A stretch of 64,000 nucleotides of DNA from Arthrobacter sp. NicSoilB4 (GCF_019977335.1 NZ_AP024653.1:2108001-2172000); one strand, 5' to 3'. Shown: positions 53,851 to 63,893, counted from the stretch's first letter. Notes: generated by a model not told the origin, from the letters alone. Translations and numbers: made by a program.

Positions 53851-53897
53851 GGTTGCCAGGTCCTGCCTGGTTGCCGGCGCTCCGTGGAAGCGCGTCG

Positions 53898-55502
53898 TCA
53901 GCGGGTGATCAGATACGGGTTGGCCTGCTGGCAGACGACGTCGCCGGCGGTCTGGTTCACGATGTCGTTGGGCAGCTGCACCGGGGCGTCCCCGCCTGGG
54001 GTACCCCCTACGCGGTCGCTGCCCAGGTAGACCTGGACGCCGGCGACACCGGCCGCCGGCAGCACCTGCTGCGCCGGAATGCCCAGCACCGCGGCAACGT
54101 CCGCTGCAACGTCGGCGAAACCCTCGCCGTAATACACCGCGGTGGCCGCTACGGGCTTTGCCGCGAGCTGGCCGAGCTGGGTGAAGCCGCCGGCGGTCAG
54201 GACCTTGATGATCTCCTGGGTCCGCGCCGGAGTCCCGGAACCGTTAGCCACCGTGACCGGCTGCAGCGTCTTGTCGTACGCGGCGGCCGTCTCGCTCGGT
54301 GCCGGCTCGGCGCTGGCACTCGCGTCCGGGGCGGCAGACGGGCTGGGCGTCGCCGTCGGGTCCGTCAGGTCGATGTCCTTGCGCATCGCGGCGAAGAGCT
54401 GGGAAGCAGCAGGCTCCGCGACCTGCAGGCGGTTCGGGTCGCTGGCCGCCGGCACAGTCGGCACCGCCACGAACGCAACCTTGCCGACGTCGATGTTCTT
54501 CAGCCGGTTCCCGACGGTCAGCAGCGTGGGAATGGAGGCCATGCCCTCGTCGATGGTCAGGTTCTTGGTAACGACGTCGGCGATTTCCAGCATCTTGCCG
54601 GGGTTCGACAAGGTGCCGTCATCCTTCATCTTCCGCGTCAGGGAGGACAGGAAGCCCTGCTGGGCCTTGATCCTGCCGAGGTCGCCGCCGTCGGCGAAGG
54701 CGTGCCGGGCGCGCAGGAACGCCAGCGCCTGCTCGCCCTGGACCTTGGACGTCCCCTTGGGGAGCCGCAGCTTCGAATCGGGGTCGTACACGGCGTCGCT
54801 GATGCACACGTCCACGCCGCCCACAGTGTTCGAGAGTTCCTTGACCGCGTTGAAGTCGGCCATCATGAAGTGGTCGATCTCCAGGCCCGTGAGTTTGTTG
54901 ACCGTGTCCACGGCGCAGCCAATGCCCGCCTCGGACATGGCGGCGTTGATCATCACGTTCTTCTGCGCCGGGAACTCCTTCTTGGATTCCTGGTCGGTGC
55001 ATTTCGGCGTGTCCACCAGCAGGTCGCGGGGGAAACTAACCACGCTGACGCGCTTGTTGTCCGCGGAGATGTCCATGAGCATCATGACGTCGGAATGCCC
55101 GTAGCCGGTGGCGTCGTCGGAGGTGCCGTACTGCGCGTTCTTGCCGTCGCGGGTGTCGGAGCCGAGAATCAGGATCTGCATCCGGTCCCGCGAATTGTCG
55201 ACCGCGCCTTCCGTCTTGTCACCGCCGGCGCCCAGGGCGGCCTTGCTGATGTTTCCCTGCAGCCGGACCGCCCAGTAGGCGCCGAAGGCAATCACACCAA
55301 CGAGCAGGACAGACACCACAACCGTCCCGATTTTCAGCCAGCCGGGCATGCCGCGCGCCGCACCGAGATGCCGTGCCGGCCCGACGGCGGGATCATCCGT
55401 GTGCCGGGCGGCAGAACCTGGCCGAACCGGGGATCCGGTTCCGCCTGCGCGGTCTTCACGGGGTCGGGACACAGTTGAGCCTACTTTCACGAACGGGTTC
55501 AT
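53898..55502 (-). CDS. LytR-CpsA-Psr family cell-wall ligase
   Basis: 534 residues. Cytosolic Pro/Arg-rich N-terminus (~1-50), one helix (WLKIGTVVVSVLLVGVIAFGAYW), the LCP domain (SDVMMLMDISADNKRVSVVSFPRDLLVDTP; FLRARHAFADGGDLGRIKAQQGFL) and a C-terminal LytR_C domain (VTVANGSGTPARTQEIIKVLTAGGF). LCP enzymes attach glycopolymers to peptidoglycan from polyprenyl carriers. TAAAAT lies only 2 nt before ATG 55502, so translation may start at GTG 55490 instead. Confidence 0.92.
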   Translation of the reverse strand: MNPFVKVGSTVSRPREDRAGGTGSPVRPGSAARHTDDPAVGPARHLGAARGMPGWLKIGTVVVSVLLVGVIAFGAYWAVRLQGNISKAALGAGGDKTEGAVDNSRDRMQILILGSDTRDGKNAQYGTSDDATGYGHSDVMMLMDISADNKRVSVVSFPRDLLVDTPKCTDQESKKEFPAQKNVMINAAMSEAGIGCAVDTVNKLTGLEIDHFMMADFNAVKELSNTVGGVDVCISDAVYDPDSKLRLPKGTSKVQGEQALAFLRARHAFADGGDLGRIKAQQGFLSSLTRKMKDDGTLSNPGKMLEIADVVTKNLTIDEGMASIPTLLTVGNRLKNIDVGKVAFVAVPTVPAASDPNRLQVAEPAASQLFAAMRKDIDLTDPTATPSPSAAPDASASAEPAPSETAAAYDKTLQPVTVANGSGTPARTQEIIKVLTAGGFTQLGQLAAKPVAATAVYYGEGFADVAADVAAVLGIPAQQVLPAAGVAGVQVYLGSDRVGGTPGGDAPVQLPNDIVNQTAGDVVCQQANPYLITR

Positions 55503-55586
55503 CCATTTTAGACTCCGAATCTGGGAATTCCCCGATGGTGTCCTCCGTGGGAGCGGCGCAGGCGCCGAGGTCGGTCCGGCGTGCGC

Positions 55587-56546
55587 CTAGAAACCCAGCT
55601 TCACGAGCTGCTTCGGGTCGCGCTGCCAGTCCTTGGCGACCTTCACGTGCAGATCGAGGTAGATGCGGGCGCCGAGCAGCGCCTCGATCCCCTTGCGGGC
55701 GTTGGTGCCGACCTCGCGGAGCCGGGCCCCGCCCTTCCCGATGATGATGGCCTTCTGGGACGGCCGTTCCACGAAGAGGTTGACGCGGACGTCGAGGAAC
55801 GGCCTGTCTTCGGGCCGGCCCTCCCGCGGAACGATCTCGTCGACGACGACGGCCAGGGAGTGCGGCAGTTCGTCGCGTACGCCTTCCAGCGCGGCTTCCC
55901 GGATGAGCTCGGCGATCATCACGGCTTCCGGTTCGTCCGTCAGGTGGCCGTCCGGATACAGGGGCGGCGACGGCGGCATGTGGCTGATCAGTACATCGGC
56001 CAGCGTGCCGACCTGGAAACCGTCGGTGGCGGAGACCGGGACGATGTCCTTCCAGCCGTCCTCGCCGATCACGTCGCGGCCCAGGGCTGCGACGGCGAGC
56101 AGCTGCTCGGTGAGGGCCTGCCGGTCCACGGTGTCGGCTTTCGTGACGATCGCGATGACCGGCTTGTTGCCGATCGCGGCGAGCTGGGCGGCGATGAACT
56201 TGTCGCCCGGGCCGATCTTCTCGTTGGCGGGAAGGCAGAAGCCGATCGCATCAACCTCGGCGAGGGTGTCGGCGACCAGTTCATTCAGCCGCTTTCCCAG
56301 CAGGGTGCGCGGGCGGTGCAGGCCCGGGGTGTCCACCAGGATCAGCTGCGCGTCGTCCCGGTGGACGATGCCGCGGATGGTGTGGCGCGTCGTCTGCGGC
56401 TTGGCAGAGGTGATCGCGACCTTCTGGCCGACCAGGGCGTTGGTCAGGGTGGACTTGCCCGCGTTGGGCCGCCCGACCAGCACCGCGAAACCGGCGCGGT
56501 AGCCGCCATCGGCAGCTGCGCCGTCGGACTTATTCTGCTTGCTCAC
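55587..56546 (-). CDS. era: GTPase Era
   Basis: 319 residues. G motifs: G1 GRPNAGKST, G2 around TTRHT, G3 DTPGLHRPR, G4 TKAD; C-terminal KH domain with IIIGKGGARLREVG. Era binds the 3' end of 16S rRNA in 30S assembly. GTG 56546 has AGGGAG upstream and lies inside the end of the CNNM gene (17-bp overlap), so the two are coupled. Confidence 0.95.
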   Translation of the reverse strand: MSKQNKSDGAAADGGYRAGFAVLVGRPNAGKSTLTNALVGQKVAITSAKPQTTRHTIRGIVHRDDAQLILVDTPGLHRPRTLLGKRLNELVADTLAEVDAIGFCLPANEKIGPGDKFIAAQLAAIGNKPVIAIVTKADTVDRQALTEQLLAVAALGRDVIGEDGWKDIVPVSATDGFQVGTLADVLISHMPPSPPLYPDGHLTDEPEAVMIAELIREAALEGVRDELPHSLAVVVDEIVPREGRPEDRPFLDVRVNLFVERPSQKAIIIGKGGARLREVGTNARKGIEALLGARIYLDLHVKVAKDWQRDPKQLVKLGF

Positions 56547-57861
56547 GTGAGACTCCCTGTTGGATTGGTGCGGCCTCGTCGAGAAGGTCTTCAAGGTCAG
56601 TTTCTTCTTTTGGTACGGCTGCCGCAATGATGTGGCTGACGCGGTTCCGCCGGCCCTCGAGCCGGTCGGCACGGAGGGACAGCCCGTGGACCTCCACGGT
56701 GCTGCCGACGATCGGGACCCGGCCGAGGGCTTTGGCGAGCAGGCCGCCCACGGTGTCCACTTCGTCGTCGTCGAGCTCCAAGTCGAAGAGCTCACCGAGG
56801 TCATCGATGCTCATCCGCGCGCTCACCCGGTAACTTCCGTCGCCGAGCTCCACCGCTTCCGCGCTTTCGGTGTCGTACTCGTCAACGATCTCGCCGACGA
56901 TTTCCTCAATGAGGTCCTCGAGGGTGACCAGTCCGGCGGTGCCGCCGTACTCGTCGATCACAATCGCGACGTGCGTCGATTCCTTCTGCAGTTCGCGCAG
57001 CAGCTCGCTCACCGGCTTCGAGTCCGGCACGTAGCGGACCTCCCGGGCCAGCTCGTCCACGACAGGGGGCACCTCGCCGGGGCGGAGGTTATGGATGACG
57101 GCGGCCACGTCCTTGAGGTACACGATGCCAAGGACCTGGTCCGTGTTCTCGCCGATCACCGGGATCCGGGAATAGCCCGAGCGCAGGAACAGCGACATGG
57201 CCCGGCGCAGGCTGGACCCCGAGTCGATGCAGAGGATGTCGGTGCGGGGCACCATGACGGAGCGGACCAGTGTGTCGCCGAAGTCGAACACGGACTGGAT
57301 CAGCTCGGCCTCGTTGTCCTCGATCACGTCGGACTCCGTGGCGCGGTCCACCAGTTCCCGGAATTCCTCTTCGCTGAAGAACGCCTCGTTGTCCGCGGGT
57401 GCCCCGGGGGCCACGGCGCTGCCCAGGGCGACCAGCCAGCCCGGAATCGGCCCAAGCACCCAGCACAGCCAGCGGATCAGGGGGGCGCTGAAGCGGACGA
57501 GGCCGGCCGAGTGGACCCGGCCGAGCTGCCGGGGGGACACGCCCACAATCACGAAGCCCAGCAGCGCCATGATTCCGGTGGCGATCAGCCCCGCGAGCCA
57601 GATGTTCTCAAGCAGGCTGGTCAACAGCACCGTCACGGCGACGGCGGAGGCCATATCGAACCAGATCCGCCAGAACCGCAGGGCACGCATGTGCGCCACT
57701 GGCTGCGCCATGATGCGTTTCAGCGCGGGACCGCGGCTCTGCAGAATGGCGGCCTCGGCATCATGCCGGGAAAGGTAGTTGAAGGCAGATTCGGCTGCGG
57801 TCAGGAACGCGGCAAAGCTCAGGAAGACCAGCGCCATGCCGGCGAGGATCAGTGGCGTCAC
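56530..57861 (-). CDS. CNNM/CorC-type hemolysin family protein
   Basis: 443 residues. N-terminal DUF21/CNNM membrane domain (four helices, ~1-165), two CBS domains (RSVMVPRTDILCIDSGSSLRRAM; STHVAIVIDEYGGTAGLVTLEDLIEEIVGEI) and a C-terminal CorC_HlyC domain (YRVSARMSIDDLGELFDL; TVGGLLAKALGRVP). The family is linked to Mg2+/Co2+ export. It overlaps ybeY by 4 bp and era by 17 bp. Confidence 0.92.
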   Translation of the reverse strand: MTPLILAGMALVFLSFAAFLTAAESAFNYLSRHDAEAAILQSRGPALKRIMAQPVAHMRALRFWRIWFDMASAVAVTVLLTSLLENIWLAGLIATGIMALLGFVIVGVSPRQLGRVHSAGLVRFSAPLIRWLCWVLGPIPGWLVALGSAVAPGAPADNEAFFSEEEFRELVDRATESDVIEDNEAELIQSVFDFGDTLVRSVMVPRTDILCIDSGSSLRRAMSLFLRSGYSRIPVIGENTDQVLGIVYLKDVAAVIHNLRPGEVPPVVDELAREVRYVPDSKPVSELLRELQKESTHVAIVIDEYGGTAGLVTLEDLIEEIVGEIVDEYDTESAEAVELGDGSYRVSARMSIDDLGELFDLELDDDEVDTVGGLLAKALGRVPIVGSTVEVHGLSLRADRLEGRRNRVSHIIAAAVPKEETDLEDLLDEAAPIQQGVSREQAE

Positions 57862-58331
57862 TGAATCGTCTCTGACGGGGCGTCTTTGCCGGTGAAGGCA
57901 GAGAGCAGTTCACGCTGGAGGCCGAACATCTCCTCCTTCTCCTCCGGTTCGGCATGATCGAAGCCGAGCAGGTGCAGGATGCCGTGCGTCGTGAGGAGCA
58001 GCATTTCGTCCTGGGTGGTGTGGCCGGCGTTCATCGCCTGGACCTCCGCGACCTGCGGGCAGATGGCGATGTCGCCGAGCATGCCCTGGGGCGTTGGTTT
58101 GTCCGGCGTGCCTGGCGTCAGCTCATCCATCGGCACCGAGAGCACGTCGGTGGAGCCCGGCTCGTCCATCAGTTCGATGTGCAGCTTCTCCATGGCCGGT
58201 TCGTCCACGAGCAGGATGGACAGCTCGGCCTGCGGGTGGATGAAGAGTCGTTCGAAAATGAACCGGGACAGCTGCACCAGCTCGGCCTCGTCGACCGTAA
58301 CGCCGGATTCGTTGTTGACCTCGATGCTCAT
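57858..58331 (-). CDS. ybeY: Endoribonuclease YbeY
   Basis: 157 residues. The zinc motif HGILHLLGFDH (HxxxHxxxxxH) and TDVLSVPMDE are diagnostic. YbeY acts in 16S rRNA maturation and ribosome quality control. ATG 58331 overlaps the phoH stop by 4 bp (ATGA), and its stop overlaps the CNNM start. Confidence 0.96.
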   Translation of the reverse strand: MSIEVNNESGVTVDEAELVQLSRFIFERLFIHPQAELSILLVDEPAMEKLHIELMDEPGSTDVLSVPMDELTPGTPDKPTPQGMLGDIAICPQVAEVQAMNAGHTTQDEMLLLTTHGILHLLGFDHAEPEEKEEMFGLQRELLSAFTGKDAPSETIQ

Positions 58332-59416
58332 GCGTCTTCTCCCCGCTTGTCGCGTGCCACGGAGTGTTTGACCCGGTTTCGCTGGATCTCGTCCCATACG
58401 CTGTAGGCGGTCACGATGTCGCCCACCAAGCGGTGCCGGACGACGTCGGAGGCGTCCAGGACTGTGAAGTTGACGTCCTCGATGCCCTGCAGGATTTCCT
58501 CGACGATCCGGAGCCCGGACCGGGTCCCGAAGGGAAGGTCCACCTGCGTAACGTCCCCGGTGACCACCATTTTCGAGCCGAAGCCCAAACGGGTGAGGAA
58601 CATCTTCATCTGCTCCGGAGTGGTGTTCTGGGCCTCGTCCAGGATGATGAAGGCGTCATTGAGCGTGCGTCCGCGCATGTAGGCCAGCGGGGCCACCTCG
58701 ATGGTCCCGGCCGCGATCAGCCGGGGGATGGATTCGGGGTCCATCATTTCGTGCAGGGCGTCGTAGAGCGGCCGCAGGTAGGGGTCGATCTTGTCGCTGA
58801 GCGTGCCGGGCAGGAATCCGAGCCGCTCCCCCGCCTCGACGGCGGGACGGGTCAGGATGATCCGCGTGACTTCCTTTTGCTGCAGCGCCTGGACAGCCTT
58901 GGCCATCGCCAGGTACGTCTTGCCGGTACCCGCCGGACCGATGCCGAAGATCACCGTGTTGGCGTCTATCGCGTCGACGTAGTTCTTCTGGTTCAGCGTC
59001 TTCGGCCGGATCGTCTTGCCGCGGCTCGAAAGGATGTTGTGCGTGAGCACCTCGACCGGGTTCTGCAGGGACTGGGTCCGGAGCATTGATACGAGCTGCT
59101 GCAGGACAGCGGGCGTGATGATGGTGCCCCTGGCGACGAGGCCACGGACCTCGTTGAGCAGGCGCATGATCCGCGGCACGTCCGCGGCCGGCCCGCTGAT
59201 CGCGAGCTCGTTGCCGCGGACATGGAAGTCGACGGCCGGGAACTGGGCCTCAATAAAGCGCAGGGCCTCGTCATGACTGCCAAGGGACTGGACCATCTGA
59301 TCGGAGCTGTCGAACAGGACTACCTCCGTCCGCAGCCCTGGTAGGGAGTGGGGGAATTCACCTGCGGAGCGCTCTCCAGCGCTGATCCGGGCCTTGCCGT
59401 TCGTTGCTTCAGTCAT
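58328..59416 (-). CDS. phoH: PhoH family protein
   Basis: 362 residues. N-terminal KH-like part (VVLFDSSDQMVQSLGSHDEALRFIE) and ATPase domain with GPAGTGKTYLAMAKAVQAL (Walker A), ILTRPAVEAGERLGFLPG and AFIILDEAQNTTPEQMKMFLTR (Walker B). PhoH proteins are ATPases next to ybeY in many bacteria, probably with a role in RNA metabolism. Confidence 0.95.
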   Translation of the reverse strand: MTEATNGKARISAGERSAGEFPHSLPGLRTEVVLFDSSDQMVQSLGSHDEALRFIEAQFPAVDFHVRGNELAISGPAADVPRIMRLLNEVRGLVARGTIITPAVLQQLVSMLRTQSLQNPVEVLTHNILSSRGKTIRPKTLNQKNYVDAIDANTVIFGIGPAGTGKTYLAMAKAVQALQQKEVTRIILTRPAVEAGERLGFLPGTLSDKIDPYLRPLYDALHEMMDPESIPRLIAAGTIEVAPLAYMRGRTLNDAFIILDEAQNTTPEQMKMFLTRLGFGSKMVVTGDVTQVDLPFGTRSGLRIVEEILQGIEDVNFTVLDASDVVRHRLVGDIVTAYSVWDEIQRNRVKHSVARDKRGEDA

Positions 59417-59875
59417 GGTGTTGGCCCGCGGGCCTCTGGTCCCCTCCAGTTCGGAAATGGTCTGCCCCCTGATCCGGCCCCACGGTGCTTGTGGTGAAGG
59501 CTTGTTGTGAAGGCGGTGCTTGTTGTGGCTCGCCTTCTGGTTCCGGGGTCAGCGGGTCCTCCTATCTTACGCCAGTGGCCGGCTGCGTATGCCGCCGGGC
59601 GACGGCCTGTCGGGCAGCCCGGCCGGCTGTCTGGCAACCATTTCCGACTTTGTTTCCGGATTTTGGTATCAACTTCGCATCGGCCTCATATCGTTCCCGT
59701 TGCAGTTCCGGCCCTCCTGCCGAATCCCCCGTTCCGCGCCGGACCCGTATGCGATGCTGGAAATCAGCTACCTGCACGGCATTTGCAGCCGGGCGGCGGG
59801 CACGGTCAAGCAGACGAACCAGACGAACCAGACAAACCAGAGCAGACAAGGGCAGCGGCAATCAGGCAACGCGGG
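59417..59875. other. 459-bp intergenic region between divergent phoH and the GerMN gene
   Basis: Contains the phoH leader and a 9-bp tandem repeat (59811-59837). Two overlapping open frames on the plus strand (59485, 59520) have poor codon use and are not called. No clear promoter hexamer pair was found. Confidence 0.45.
59811..59837 (+). repeat. 9-bp tandem repeat, three copies
   Basis: CAGACGAAC, CAGACGAAC, CAGACAAAC, about 40 bp before the GerMN-gene start. It is polypurine-like and AG/AC rich compared with the surroundings. A slippage-prone tract in the leader. Confidence 0.6.
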
Positions 59876-60811
59876 ATGGGACAGACAACAGCAGCAGGCG
59901 CGCGGATACGACCGCGCATGCTGCTGCTAATGCTGCCTGCGGCGCTGGTCCTGTCCGGCTGCGTGGCCACGCCCCAGTCCGGCATCACGAACTCCAACTC
60001 TCCGTCGCAGGTCGTGTCCGCCCAGGCATCGGCGGCGACCACCAGCGCGCCGCTGGAGACGACCCAGGCATCCAACAAGGCGCCGGTCTACTGGATCGGC
60101 CGGAGCAATGACAACACGTTCCTCTACCGGGAATTCCGGGATGTCCCGGAACAGGACAACCCGGTCACCCGGGCCCTGCGGGTCATGATGTCGCAGAAGC
60201 CGCTCGATCCGGACTTCTTCACTCCCTGGCAGAACCCCAAGAAGCTGGCCACCTCCATTTCGGGCAAGAATGTCATCACCGTCGACATGTCAGCGGACGC
60301 TTTCAACAGCAACGTGGATCCCGCCATGGCCGAGCGCGCGGTCCAGCAGCTCGTGTACACCGCGACGGCGGCCGCCGCCAGTGCGGGACTGATCGACTCC
60401 GGCCAGCAGATTCAGGTGGTGGTGCTCGTGGACGGCCATACCGACTACGTCGCCTTCAACCACGTCCGCCTCGGCTCCCCGACGTCGCGCAGCGCCGGGA
60501 TGGTCGCCCCGGTGTGGATCATTGACCCCCAGGAAGGGACTTCAGTCCAGGACGGCGCGGTCAAGGTCTCCGGGCGCAGCACGGCTCCGGGAGGCGAACT
60601 CCGGTGGGAGATCCTGCGGATCGACGGCAGCGTCAAGACCAGCTACCTGAACGGGACGGTCACGGCGTCGGCTGAGGCCGGCCAGTCGGGCGCCTTCAGC
60701 GTCTCGGTGAATCTTGGACCGGGCAACTACGAGGTCCGGGTGTCCCAGCTGGAGGACGGCAACGCTGCAAAAGACCTGAACATCGATACCCGCGGCTTCA
60801 CGGTCAAATAG
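59876..60811 (+). CDS. GerMN/Gmad2-domain lipoprotein
   Basis: 311 residues. Signal peptide with basic start (RIRPRMLLLMLPAALVLSGC, lipobox LSGC), a Ser/Thr/Ala linker, a GerMN domain (NPVTRALRVMMSQKPL; VITVDMSADAFNSN; LVYTATAAAAS) and a C-terminal Gmad2 Ig-like domain (VWIIDPQEGTSVQDGAVKVSGRS; NLGPGNYEVRVSQLEDG). In Actinobacteria such lipoproteins are envelope-associated; no enzymatic role is known. The start could also be ATG 59918. It is a plus-strand gene inserted between rsmE and phoH. Confidence 0.88.
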   Translation: MGQTTAAGARIRPRMLLLMLPAALVLSGCVATPQSGITNSNSPSQVVSAQASAATTSAPLETTQASNKAPVYWIGRSNDNTFLYREFRDVPEQDNPVTRALRVMMSQKPLDPDFFTPWQNPKKLATSISGKNVITVDMSADAFNSNVDPAMAERAVQQLVYTATAAAASAGLIDSGQQIQVVVLVDGHTDYVAFNHVRLGSPTSRSAGMVAPVWIIDPQEGTSVQDGAVKVSGRSTAPGGELRWEILRIDGSVKTSYLNGTVTASAEAGQSGAFSVSVNLGPGNYEVRVSQLEDGNAAKDLNIDTRGFTVK

Positions 60812-60854
60812 GCACCGCTGCCGAACCAGCATCGACTTTTGAGCTGAACCCGGG

Positions 60855-61649
60855 CTACCAGCGGCCCAGGATGTCGCTGGCGAGTACTGTCGCTGCGGGA
60901 CCTGCTGTGGACGAACGCAGCACATGATGTCCCAGCAGGGCCGTCACGGCGCCGGCGTCGCAGAGCCTGGTCACTTCACGCGGGCTGATGCCGCCCTCGG
61001 GCCCCACTATCAGCAGTACCTCGCCGCCCGCGCCGGACCCGTCGCCGTCGGACAAGTCACCAGCGGAGTTGGCCGCCTGCCAGGCCTCCAGGACCTGCCG
61101 CAGCGGACGCACGGCGTCCTCGTGCAGGATGATGGCGAGATCCGCGGCGGCCACCGCAGCCTGCAGTCCGGCGCCGTCGACGGCGGAGCGGACTTCCGGG
61201 ATCCACGCACGACGGGCCTGCTTGGCCGCCGCAGTGACGACGGACTGCCACTTGGCGTGGGCCCTCGCCGCACGCTCGGCCTTCCAGCGGACGATCGACC
61301 GTTCGGCCTGCCAGGGCACAACCGCGTCGATTCCGAGTTCGGTCGCGGTCTCCGCGGCGAGCTCGTCCCGGTCGCCCTTTGCGAGGGCCTGGACCAGGAC
61401 GAGCCGGACCGCGGGCCGGGGCTCGTCGGAGAGTTCGGAGCACGTGACCGACAGCTCGTTCGGGGCGACGGCCGCGACGGTGCCGGTCAGGCGCTTGCCG
61501 GCGCCGTCGGCGATGTCCACGGCTTCCCCGACGGCAAGGCGCTTCACCGTGACCGCGTGGCGGGCCTCAGGTCCGTCAAGAGTGAAGACGGAGCCGGGAA
61601 CCAGCCCGTCGAGGGTGCCGGGGGCAGTGAAAAAGACCGGGTTGCTCAC
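60855..61649 (-). CDS. rsmE: 16S rRNA (uracil-1498-N3)-methyltransferase
   Basis: 264 residues. N-terminal PUA-like part (LDGPEARHAVTVKRLAVGEAVDIADG) and SPOUT knot domain with VLVQALAKGDRDELAAETATELG, PWQAERSIVRW and LIVGPEGGISPREVTRL, HVLRSSTAGPAAT. It methylates U1498 in the 16S rRNA. It begins 2 bp from the dnaJ stop. Confidence 0.95.
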   Translation of the reverse strand: MSNPVFFTAPGTLDGLVPGSVFTLDGPEARHAVTVKRLAVGEAVDIADGAGKRLTGTVAAVAPNELSVTCSELSDEPRPAVRLVLVQALAKGDRDELAAETATELGIDAVVPWQAERSIVRWKAERAARAHAKWQSVVTAAAKQARRAWIPEVRSAVDGAGLQAAVAAADLAIILHEDAVRPLRQVLEAWQAANSAGDLSDGDGSGAGGEVLLIVGPEGGISPREVTRLCDAGAVTALLGHHVLRSSTAGPAATVLASDILGRW

Positions 61650-61651
61650 CG

Positions 61652-62779
61652 CTACAGGTTACCGAGCCGGTCCCGGAGCTTCGCGAAAACCCCGCCGCTC
61701 GCGGCGAGCTTTCCTTCGGTGAACTGCTCGCCGCGCAGCTTCGCGAGCTGGCGGAGCAGGTCCTCCTGGGCGGCGTCGAGCTTGGCGGGGGTGTCCACCT
61801 GGAGGTGGACCTTGAGGTCACCGCGGCCGTAGCCGCGAAGGTGGGTGACGCCGAGTCCGCGCAGCGTGATGACCTCACCGGACTGGGTGCCTGCCTTGAC
61901 GTCAATCTCCTGCTGGCCGTCGAAGGTGTCGAGGGTGAGTTCAGTGCCCAGCGCTGCCGCCGTCATGGGGATGTTGAGGCTGGCGTGCAGGTCGTCGCCG
62001 TCGCGCACGTAGGTGGCGTCGTTGTTGACCCGGATCTCCACGTACAGATCGCCGGCGGGGCCGCCGGCGGGGCCGGCCTCGCCCTGGCCGGAGAGCTGGA
62101 TGCGGGTGCCGGTGGCAACTCCGGCGGGAACCTTCACCGTCAGGGAGCGCCGGCTGCGGATCCGGCCCTGGCCTGCACATTCGTTGCAGGGGTCCTTGAT
62201 GACCGTGCCGAAGCCCTCGCAGGAACCACAGGGCGCGGTGGTCATGACCTGGCCGAGGATGGAACGGACGGCGCGCTGGACCTGGCCGCTGCCGCCGCAG
62301 ATGTCGCAGCGTTCCGGGTGGCTGCCTTCACGGCAGCACGAGCCCTCACAGGTGGGGCAGGTGACAGCCGTGTCGACTTCGAGTTTCTTGTTGACGCCGA
62401 ACACGGCGTCGCGGAGGTCGATCCGGACGCTGATCAGCGCGTCCTGGCCGCGGCGGACGCGTGAGGCCGGTCCGGCCTGGCCGCCGGCGCCGAAGAAGGT
62501 TTCGAAAATGTCCTGGAACGCGAAGCCCTGGCCGGAGTAGCTGCCGCCGCCGAAACCGTTGTCGGTGCCGTTCTCATTGCCGGTGGTGTCGTAGACCCTG
62601 CGCTTCTGCGGATCGGACAGCACCTCGTAGGCGTGGGTGACGGCCTTGAACCGGTCCGAGGCGTCATCCCCGGGGTTCACGTCCGGGTGCAGGGTCCGCG
62701 CCAGCTTGCGGTAGGCCTTCTTGATTTCTTCGCCCGTAGCTTCGCGGGAGACTCCAAGAACGTCGTAATGGCTGCTCAA
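61652..62779 (-). CDS. dnaJ: Molecular chaperone DnaJ
   Basis: 375 residues. J domain SSHYDVLGVSREATGEEIKKAYRKLARTLHPDVNPGD (HPD present), Gly-rich linker (GFGGGSYSG), zinc module with four CxxC pairs (CPTC, CDIC, CGSC, CNEC) and substrate-binding C-terminus. In the first zinc repeat the last Gly of CxxCxGxG is Cys (CPTCEGSC). It is the DnaJ2-type partner of hrcA in Actinobacteria. The TTG start at 62779 is unusual but is the only one matching the J-domain start, with AAGGAAGAG upstream. Confidence 0.94.
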   Translation of the reverse strand: MSSHYDVLGVSREATGEEIKKAYRKLARTLHPDVNPGDDASDRFKAVTHAYEVLSDPQKRRVYDTTGNENGTDNGFGGGSYSGQGFAFQDIFETFFGAGGQAGPASRVRRGQDALISVRIDLRDAVFGVNKKLEVDTAVTCPTCEGSCCREGSHPERCDICGGSGQVQRAVRSILGQVMTTAPCGSCEGFGTVIKDPCNECAGQGRIRSRRSLTVKVPAGVATGTRIQLSGQGEAGPAGGPAGDLYVEIRVNNDATYVRDGDDLHASLNIPMTAAALGTELTLDTFDGQQEIDVKAGTQSGEVITLRGLGVTHLRGYGRGDLKVHLQVDTPAKLDAAQEDLLRQLAKLRGEQFTEGKLAASGGVFAKLRDRLGNL

Positions 62780-62879
62780 AGTTTGTATCTCTTCCTTTTT
62801 GTACTGCCGGTGGGGCACTGCCTGTTAGGGGCAAGAAGCCTGGTGTCGGAACGTCGGGACGGGCGTGGTGTGCCGTCCG

Positions 62880-63893
62880 TCAGGGGCCGAGAATCCTTGA
62901 AAGATAGCGGGCCACCGCTCGGACGGCGGCCATGGTGGTGGGATAGTCCATCCGGGTTGGCCCCAGCACGCCGACCTTCGCCGTGGCGTCCGGACCGTAG
63001 CCGGTGGCCACCACCGAGGCCTCGGCGAGTCCGACATACGGGTTCTCCCGGCCGATGCTGACCGTCACCCCCCGCGGGTCCGCCGCCATGTCACTCAGCA
63101 GGCGGAGCATAACCACTTGTTCCTCGAGGGCTTCCAGCACCGGTCCGATGCTCAGCGGGAAGTCCACGTTGGAGCGGGCGAGGTTGGCGGTTCCGGCCAT
63201 GACCATACGCTCTTCGCGGCTGCTCGTGGCCAGCGCCTCGAGGCCGCGGGCCAGCGCCTGCGCCGCGCCGCGCCGCGCGGGCGGGCAACTGCCGACCACG
63301 GACTGCAACGACTGCGGCAACAAGTTCAGCGGCGTCCCGGACAGGCCGCTGAGGAAGCGCGTGCGGAGTTCGGCCAGGGCCTCGTCGCCGAAGTCCTGCC
63401 CCACGTCAATGACCCGCTGTTCCACTTTGCCGGTGTCGGCGATCAGCACGATAAGCACCTTGCGGGGCGCCAACAGGACGAATTCGATGTGCCTTACCTT
63501 GGCCCGGCTGAGATGCGGATACTGCACGACGGCGACCTGGTTGGTCAGGTGCGCGAGCAGCCGGACGGTTCGGTCCAGGACGTCGTCGAGGTCGTCGGAG
63601 CCTTCCAGCAGGGCCTGGATGGCGCGGCGTTCTGCCGGTGAGAGCGGCTTGACCGCCGAAATCTGGTCCACGAAGAGCCGGTAGCCCTTGTCGGTGGGGA
63701 TGCGTCCGGCACTCGTGTGCGGGGCCGTGATGAGGCCCTCATCCTCCAGGGCCGCCATGTCATTGCGGATCGTGGCGCTGGAGACGCCCAGATGGTGCCG
63801 CTCCACGAGGGCTTTGGAGCCGACGGGTTCCCGTGAATGGACGTAGTCCTCCACGATGGCGCGCAGCACTTCGAGTTTGCGTGGTTCGCTCAC
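62880..63893 (-). CDS. hrcA: Heat-inducible transcription repressor HrcA
   Basis: 337 residues. Winged helix ([50 protein letters not shown]), [17 protein letters not shown] and the GAF-like core. HrcA with CIRCE represses groE/dnaK-class genes. GTG 63893 has GGAGG in front. A CIRCE half-site is 85 bp upstream, indicating self-regulation. dnaJ follows after 100 bp. Confidence 0.96.
   Translation of the reverse strand: MSEPRKLEVLRAIVEDYVHSREPVGSKALVERHHLGVSSATIRNDMAALEDEGLITAPHTSAGRIPTDKGYRLFVDQISAVKPLSPAERRAIQALLEGSDDLDDVLDRTVRLLAHLTNQVAVVQYPHLSRAKVRHIEFVLLAPRKVLIVLIADTGKVEQRVIDVGQDFGDEALAELRTRFLSGLSGTPLNLLPQSLQSVVGSCPPARRGAAQALARGLEALATSSREERMVMAGTANLARSNVDFPLSIGPVLEALEEQVVMLRLLSDMAADPRGVTVSIGRENPYVGLAEASVVATGYGPDATAKVGVLGPTRMDYPTTMAAVRAVARYLSRILGP

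Noticed and set aside
52779..55478. 899-residue plus-strand open frame
   Set aside because: It runs out of frame through the M13 peptidase and antisense through the LCP gene, both of which have clear family motifs. Arg/Gly/Pro-rich shadow of GC-rich codons.
61650..61661. Leaderless promoter (TAACCT) for rsmE
   Set aside because: It lies in the last codons of dnaJ with only 2 bp between the genes; operon transcription explains rsmE without it.
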